This document shows positions 5,021-6,664 of a stretch of DNA of 6,664 nt, piece by piece. A model generated the notes under the pieces. The model was given only the letters and a program-made list of their open reading frames with translations, had not been told where the DNA came from and searched no databases. Source of the DNA: an uncultured Aquimonas sp. (GTDB taxonomy: Bacteria; Pseudomonadota; Gammaproteobacteria; Xanthomonadales; Xanthomonadaceae); the NCBI GenBank assembly GCA_946481615.1, contig CAMLOR010000191.1, forward strand, positions 1-6,664, given 5' to 3'. How positions within the stretch are numbered: the first letter of the stretch is position 1; every line of letters begins with the position of its first letter. The position numbers were made by a program, and so were the translations under genes.

Positions 5021-6462
5021 GGGGAGGAGCCGAACCACAACGGCAGCACCGTGTACGCGCGCCATGGCCGCCAATCCTCTGCGCGTGCCGTCAACGCCCT
5101 CGCGGTGAGTACGACTCCGGGATCGAGCGCACGCCGCAGGATCAGATCGTCGGCCGGAAACGCATCCGGATGCGACAGCGCGCGCATCGCGATGTAATGC
5201 GCCGTCCACGCGCCGATGCCCGGCAGCGCGGTCCAGCGCGCGACGAATTCGTCCAGCGTGCGTTCGCGGCGGAAATCGACGCGCCCGTCCTCCAGCGCCT
5301 GCGCGATGCCGCGGATCGTCGCGATGCGCGCACCGGTGATGCCAAGACCATCGAGATCGGCTTGCGCCATCGTCGCCGTCGAAGGAAACAGCACATACAG
5401 ACCCTCCGCCACCGGCGCATCCAGCGACGTTCCGTGCCGCGCCAGCAGCCGCTTCGCCAAAGTGCGCGCGGCCGCCACGCTGACCTGCTGGCCGAGCACC
5501 GCACGCACCGCGAGTTCGAAACCATCCCACGCGCCCGGCAGACGTAGCCCCGGAAAGCGCGCGAGCAACTCACGCAGGCGCGCATCCTGCGCGAGGTGCG
5601 CGTGGATCGCAGCCGGATCGGCATCGAGATCGAACACACGCCGCACGCGCGTGACCAGCGGCAACAACGCGTTCGCCGCCGCACCGCGCACTTCCAGCCG
5701 CAACGCCGGTTCACCGCCACCCCATTCGGTGACGCGCAGCCAGCCGGGCGATTGAGCGCTGCCGAACACGCGTGCATAGGACGCCTCGCCGACGACCTCC
5801 AGCCCCGGCAGGGCGCGATCGCGCATGAAGCCGAGCATGCCCGCGAAATCGTACGGCGGGCGATAGTTGAGCTTGAGCACGAGCGCTTCGTCGCTCGCCG
5901 CACGCGGACGCTTGCGCAGATCGCTCGGCGTGAGCCGATAGGCTTCCTGGAACGCCGCGTTGAAACGCCGCAGGCTGCGGAAGCCCGAGGCCAGCGCGAT
6001 CTGCGTGACCGGCAGTGCCGATTCGCTGAGCAGTTGCTTGGCGAACAGCAGGCGCCGCGTCGTGTGTACCGACATCGGCGCGGCGCCGAGCTTCTCGACG
6101 AACAGGCGGCGCAGCTGGCGATCGCTCATCGACAGGCGCTGCGCGAGATCGGCCAGCGTCTGCGTCTCCAGTTCGCCGGCGTCGATCAGATTGAGCGCGC
6201 GCGCCACCACGCTGTCGCCGCGCCGCAGCTCGTCGCTGCCCGGCGCCAGTTCCGGGCGACAGCGTAGGCAGGGACGAAAGCCCTCCTGCTCGGCCGCGGC
6301 GGCGTTGGCGAAGTAGCGGATGTTCTGCGGGCGAGGCTGCGGCGCCGGGCAGACCGGGCGGCAATAGATGCGCGTGCTGGTGACGGCGATGAAGAACAGA
6401 CCGTCGAAGCGCGCGTCGCGGCTGAGCCGGGCCTGTTCGCAGATGTGATGGGCGGGGAGCAT
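4927..6462 (-). CDS. Ada-type methyl sensor / AraC regulator fused to AlkA 3-methyladenine DNA glycosylase
   Basis: 511 residues. The N-terminal Ada zinc domain (about 5-75) carries the four zinc cysteines C34, C38, C65 and C68 (YCRPVCPA and PCLRC); C34 matches the cysteine that accepts a methyl from DNA methylphosphotriesters and turns Ada into an activator. An AraC-type DNA-binding domain with two helix-turn-helix units follows (about 83-186). The AlkA N-terminal domain starts at LNYRPPYDFAGMLGFM (198-213). The HhH-GPD glycosylase domain (about 315-476) contains LGQQVSVAAARTLA, the hairpin LPGIGAWTAHYIAMRAL (413-429) and FPADD (D439, equivalent to catalytic D238 of E. coli AlkA). The conserved part ends at WRPWRAYTVLPLW (464-476); the last 31 residues lie in repeat copy 2 and are probably an acquired tail. 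The start at 6462 fits the family N-terminus (MLPAHHICEQARLSRDARFDGLFF); an ATG at 6513 is also in frame. Probably removes N3-alkylpurines and senses alkylation, possibly autoregulated. Confidence 0.92.
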   Translation of the reverse strand: MLPAHHICEQARLSRDARFDGLFFIAVTSTRIYCRPVCPAPQPRPQNIRYFANAAAAEQEGFRPCLRCRPELAPGSDELRRGDSVVARALNLIDAGELETQTLADLAQRLSMSDRQLRRLFVEKLGAAPMSVHTTRRLLFAKQLLSESALPVTQIALASGFRSLRRFNAAFQEAYRLTPSDLRKRPRAASDEALVLKLNYRPPYDFAGMLGFMRDRALPGLEVVGEASYARVFGSAQSPGWLRVTEWGGGEPALRLEVRGAAANALLPLVTRVRRVFDLDADPAAIHAHLAQDARLRELLARFPGLRLPGAWDGFELAVRAVLGQQVSVAAARTLAKRLLARHGTSLDAPVAEGLYVLFPSTATMAQADLDGLGITGARIATIRGIAQALEDGRVDFRRERTLDEFVARWTALPGIGAWTAHYIAMRALSHPDAFPADDLILRRALDPGVVLTARALTARAEDWRPWRAYTVLPLWFGSSPVVPAQAGIQVRRTSDSTAPGLPPPRERRAK

Positions 6463-6469
6463 GGTTCGC

Positions 6470-6475
6470 AGGCTA
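6470..6475 (-). promoter_or_regulatory. Candidate extended -10 for ada-alkA, possibly giving a leaderless mRNA
   Basis: On the minus strand TGC-TAGCCT fits the TGnTAnnnT extended -10 pattern and ends 7 bases before the ATG at 6462, which would place transcription start at or next to the start codon. No Shine-Dalgarno site precedes this ATG, consistent with a leaderless start. No good -35 is visible. Short motif, so it may be chance. Confidence 0.3.
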
Positions 6476-6536
6476 GCACCGGCGCGGGGCAGGGACTGGC
6501 CGTTTTCGGACATCAATGCCCGACCGCGTCCCGGCC

Positions 6537-6542
6537 TATAAT
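6537..6542 (+). promoter_or_regulatory. Consensus -10 box (TATAAT) of the hutU promoter
   Basis: A perfect TATAAT stands out in very GC-rich DNA, 28 bases before the hutU ATG, predicting a 5' leader of about 20 bases. No recognisable -35 hexamer lies at the usual 16-18-base spacing, which would suit activator dependence or simply weak conservation. I see no clear HutC-type operator around it. Confidence 0.6.
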
Positions 6543-6570
6543 CGCGCCCTTTCCGCCACCCGGATCGCCG

Positions 6571-6664
6571 ATGTCCCTGCCGTCCCGCCGCGACCCTTCC
6601 CGCACCATCCGCGCCCCGCGCGGCACCGAACGCAGCTGCAAATCCTGGCTCACCGAGGCCGCCT
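6571..6664 (+). CDS. hutU: Urocanate hydratase, N-terminal 31 residues (partial, open at right edge)
   Basis: Urocanate hydratase (urocanase) adds water to urocanate to give 4-imidazolone-5-propanoate, the second step of histidine degradation, using tightly bound NAD+. Only the first 31 codons of a protein of about 555 residues are present. They show the family's N-terminal signature, RTIRAPRGTERSCKSWLTEAA (from residue 11), which matches the conserved I-R-A-P-R-G...K-S-W-x-T-E-A pattern. The ATG at 6571 is preceded by a weak GGA (6562-6564) at a suitable distance and by the TATAAT at 6537-6542. It is divergent from ada-alkA across about 108 bases. Its presence with hutF on the same strand at the other end indicates that the window lies within a split or loosely clustered hut locus. 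Confidence 0.92.
   Translation, partial: MSLPSRRDPSRTIRAPRGTERSCKSWLTEAA

Noticed and set aside
4811..5530. 239-codon minus-strand open frame within ada-alkA and both repeats
   Set aside because: Off-frame to the glycosylase domain; its only recognisable part is the repeat-derived peptide in copy 1.
4387..5547. 386-codon plus-strand open frame over ogt, the repeats and ada-alkA
   Set aside because: Antisense to two DNA-repair genes with intact active sites; open only because stop codons are rare in this composition.

Overview
The window comes from a high-GC proteobacterium, most likely a Xanthomonadaceae-type gammaproteobacterium such as Lysobacter, Luteimonas or Xanthomonas. That placement is an inference from base composition, codon use, the histidine-utilisation genes at both ends, the Ada/AlkA architecture and the style of the intergenic palindromic repeat. 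No sequence search was possible.

Layout, left to right. At 1-636 (+) lies the C-terminal half of hutF (formimidoylglutamate deiminase), open at the left edge. A minus-strand group follows, read right to left: a hypothetical polytopic membrane protein (2732-3610), a MAPEG-family membrane protein overlapping it by ATGA (2301-2735), and an exported thioredoxin-fold protein with a long helical C-terminal part (633-2207). The stop of the last gene overlaps the hutF stop. At 3733-4281 (+) is a small exported NTF2/SnoaL-like protein, which converges with zero spacing on ogt (4282-4767, -), an O6-methylguanine-DNA methyltransferase. Upstream of ogt on the same strand is a fused Ada-type methyl sensor/AraC regulator/AlkA glycosylase (4927-6462, -). 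The first 31 codons of hutU (urocanate hydratase) begin at 6571 (+) and run off the right edge.

Two functional themes are visible. One is histidine catabolism: urocanate hydratase (HutU) and the formimidoylglutamate deiminase route (HutF), on the same strand but separated by about 5.9 kb of unrelated genes. The other is alkylation repair: sensor, activator and 3-methyladenine glycosylase in one polypeptide, with the suicide methyltransferase as a separate downstream gene, together resembling an Ada-style adaptive response.

The most unusual structure is a pair of head-to-tail repeats of period 116 bp at 4793-5020, between ogt and ada-alkA. Each copy can fold into a nearly fully paired four-way junction with three hairpin arms. 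The copy nearer ada-alkA has been incorporated into the coding sequence: the last 31 residues and the stop codon of the glycosylase lie in the repeat. I saw no CRISPR array, transposase, phage gene, tRNA or rRNA. No stretch over 300 bases lacks a gene. Apart from the repeat, this is ordinary chromosomal sequence, and I see no convincing new multi-gene system.
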